Part shown: in pieces, positions 31,223-32,500 of the stretch
Layout: each line of letters opens with the position of its first letter
How positions within the stretch are numbered: position 1 is the stretch's first letter
Source: Micromonospora craterilacus
Lineage (GTDB): Bacteria; Actinomycetota; Actinomycetes; Mycobacteriales; Micromonosporaceae
Assembly (NCBI RefSeq): GCF_003236315.1
Contig: NZ_POTY01000042.1
Coordinates: 1 to 32,500 of the forward strand
Reading direction: 5' to 3'
DNA length: 32,500 nt
Translations under genes and position numbers: made by a program
Notes under the pieces: model-generated
Databases searched by the model: none
What the model saw: the letters and a program-made list of their open reading frames with translations, nothing else
What the model was told of the DNA's origin: nothing

Positions 31223-31357
31223 TCTCTCTGCCAGCGCGGAACGGGCAAACAGGGCGAAAGTCCTGAAGCCCCGAAGCGGTGGTGCCGGGTTCCAGAGGAT
31301 TGAAGCCTCAGTGGACGCGGACCGGGTGGGGCTCGACCACGCCGCCGAGAGGCGGAT

Positions 31358-31386
31358 TTGGCGGAGCGGAACCGACCGGGTAAGGT
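31358..31386 (+). promoter_or_regulatory. rRNA promoter P2 (TTGGCG-N17-TAAGGT)
   Basis: TTGGCG (31358-31363) and TAAGGT (31381-31386) with a 17-nt spacer. The second of three tandem sites before the 16S gene. Confidence 0.6.
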
Positions 31387-31530
31387 TTACGACCGGCAGG
31401 GCACCGGGCGAGCTAGCGGGAAACCGCAGCGGCCGGCCTGCCAAATCCGAGGAACGAGCGAAGCGGTTCGCCGCTGCGCGAGTTCGCGGGTGCCGAACCG
31501 CCTGAAGCGTGACGGACCGGGACACACGGT

Positions 31531-31559
31531 TTGACACGGGCCAGAGGGTAAGGTAACGT
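31531..31559 (+). promoter_or_regulatory. rRNA promoter P3 (TTGACA-N17-TAACGT)
   Basis: A consensus TTGACA (31531-31536), 17-nt spacer and TAACGT (31554-31559). The best match of the three and the closest to the 16S gene, predicting a start near 31566. Confidence 0.8.
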
Positions 31560-31651
31560 AGTAAAAGTGCCCGGCGCGAGAGCGGCGGGTGTGTGGATGA
31601 GATGCCCCGGATGGGTGCCTGCGGTTTGTGGGTGTTCGGATGGTGTGTGGT

Positions 31652-31669
31652 TGTTCTTTGAGAACTCAA
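31652..31669 (+). promoter_or_regulatory. boxA-type antitermination site in the rRNA leader
   Basis: TGTTCTTTGAGAACTCAA is the conserved actinobacterial pre-rRNA leader motif containing boxA (TGTTCTTTGA). It lies 140 nt before the mature 16S end and probably recruits the NusB/S10 antitermination factors. Confidence 0.75.
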
Positions 31670-31791
31670 CAGGGTGCTTGATAAGCCAGTGCCAAATTGA
31701 TTATTACCCCGGACTGGTTGGATCTTCGGGTCTGGCTGGTTGGGATTCCTTTGGCAACACTTTTTGTTGCCGGGATTTGTTTTCCAATTTT

Positions 31792-32500
<709 letters not shown>

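Larger units (their letters stand above)
31085..31791 (+). other. rRNA operon upstream region and leader
   Basis: About 700 bp without a credible protein gene. It holds three spaced promoter-like sites, the boxA motif and an AT-richer segment (31640-31790) typical of a processed 16S leader. Short open frames here have no ribosome sites or protein-like composition. Confidence 0.75.

Overview
The window is high-GC actinobacterial DNA. The first ~709 nt of a 16S rRNA gene at the right edge read as Micromonosporaceae (Micromonospora-like), and the genes use GTG/TTG starts, G/C-rich third positions and short strong Shine-Dalgarno sites.

Positions 1-12608 are a type VII secretion (ESX) locus with alternating strands. 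A minus-strand set holds the three-ATPase motor EccC, then a small PE-like helical protein, then a WXG/PPE-like proline-tailed protein cut by the window edge. Plus-strand units carry EccD, EccB, two canonical WXG100 proteins, and a YbaB/EbfC (EspL-like) protein followed by another small WXG-like protein. The mycosin protease MycP is on the minus strand, convergent with the WXG100 pair and divergent from the EspL-like gene. A YrhB/SUKH-3 immunity gene sits between eccD and eccB. No EccE or EccA is visible.

Positions 12657-29285 are one uninterrupted 5542-codon frame. It has a CpnT/WXG-like secretion head, a long Gly/Thr/Pro-rich linker, and then a string of toxin-like modules: a YwqJ-type deaminase, a papain-fold (glutamine-deamidase type) domain, a second papain-fold domain, a RelA/SpoT-fold domain, two further papain-fold domains, a Rossmann (FAD/NAD(P)-like) module, two calpain-like cysteine-protease modules and a short C-terminal domain. 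Several modules are followed by an immunity-type gene lying inside the giant frame. Three YrhB/Imm35-like genes and one unrelated 100-aa gene are on the same strand in a shifted frame, and one TIGR02996/leucine-rich-repeat gene is antisense. None of them interrupts the giant frame. This string of toxin modules with overlapping internal immunity genes is the most unusual feature of the window. A conventional SUKH immunity gene follows the giant stop codon.

Positions 30155-31791 hold a convergent terminator, a small Cys-motif protein, an SCO4848-family membrane protein, and about 700 bp of rRNA leader with three well-spaced promoter-like sites and a boxA. The 16S gene then runs off the end.

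A plausible overall picture, which is inference, is that the ESX machine exports the giant effector through its WXG-like head, MycP may process it, and internally encoded immunity proteins protect the producer from the individual toxin modules.
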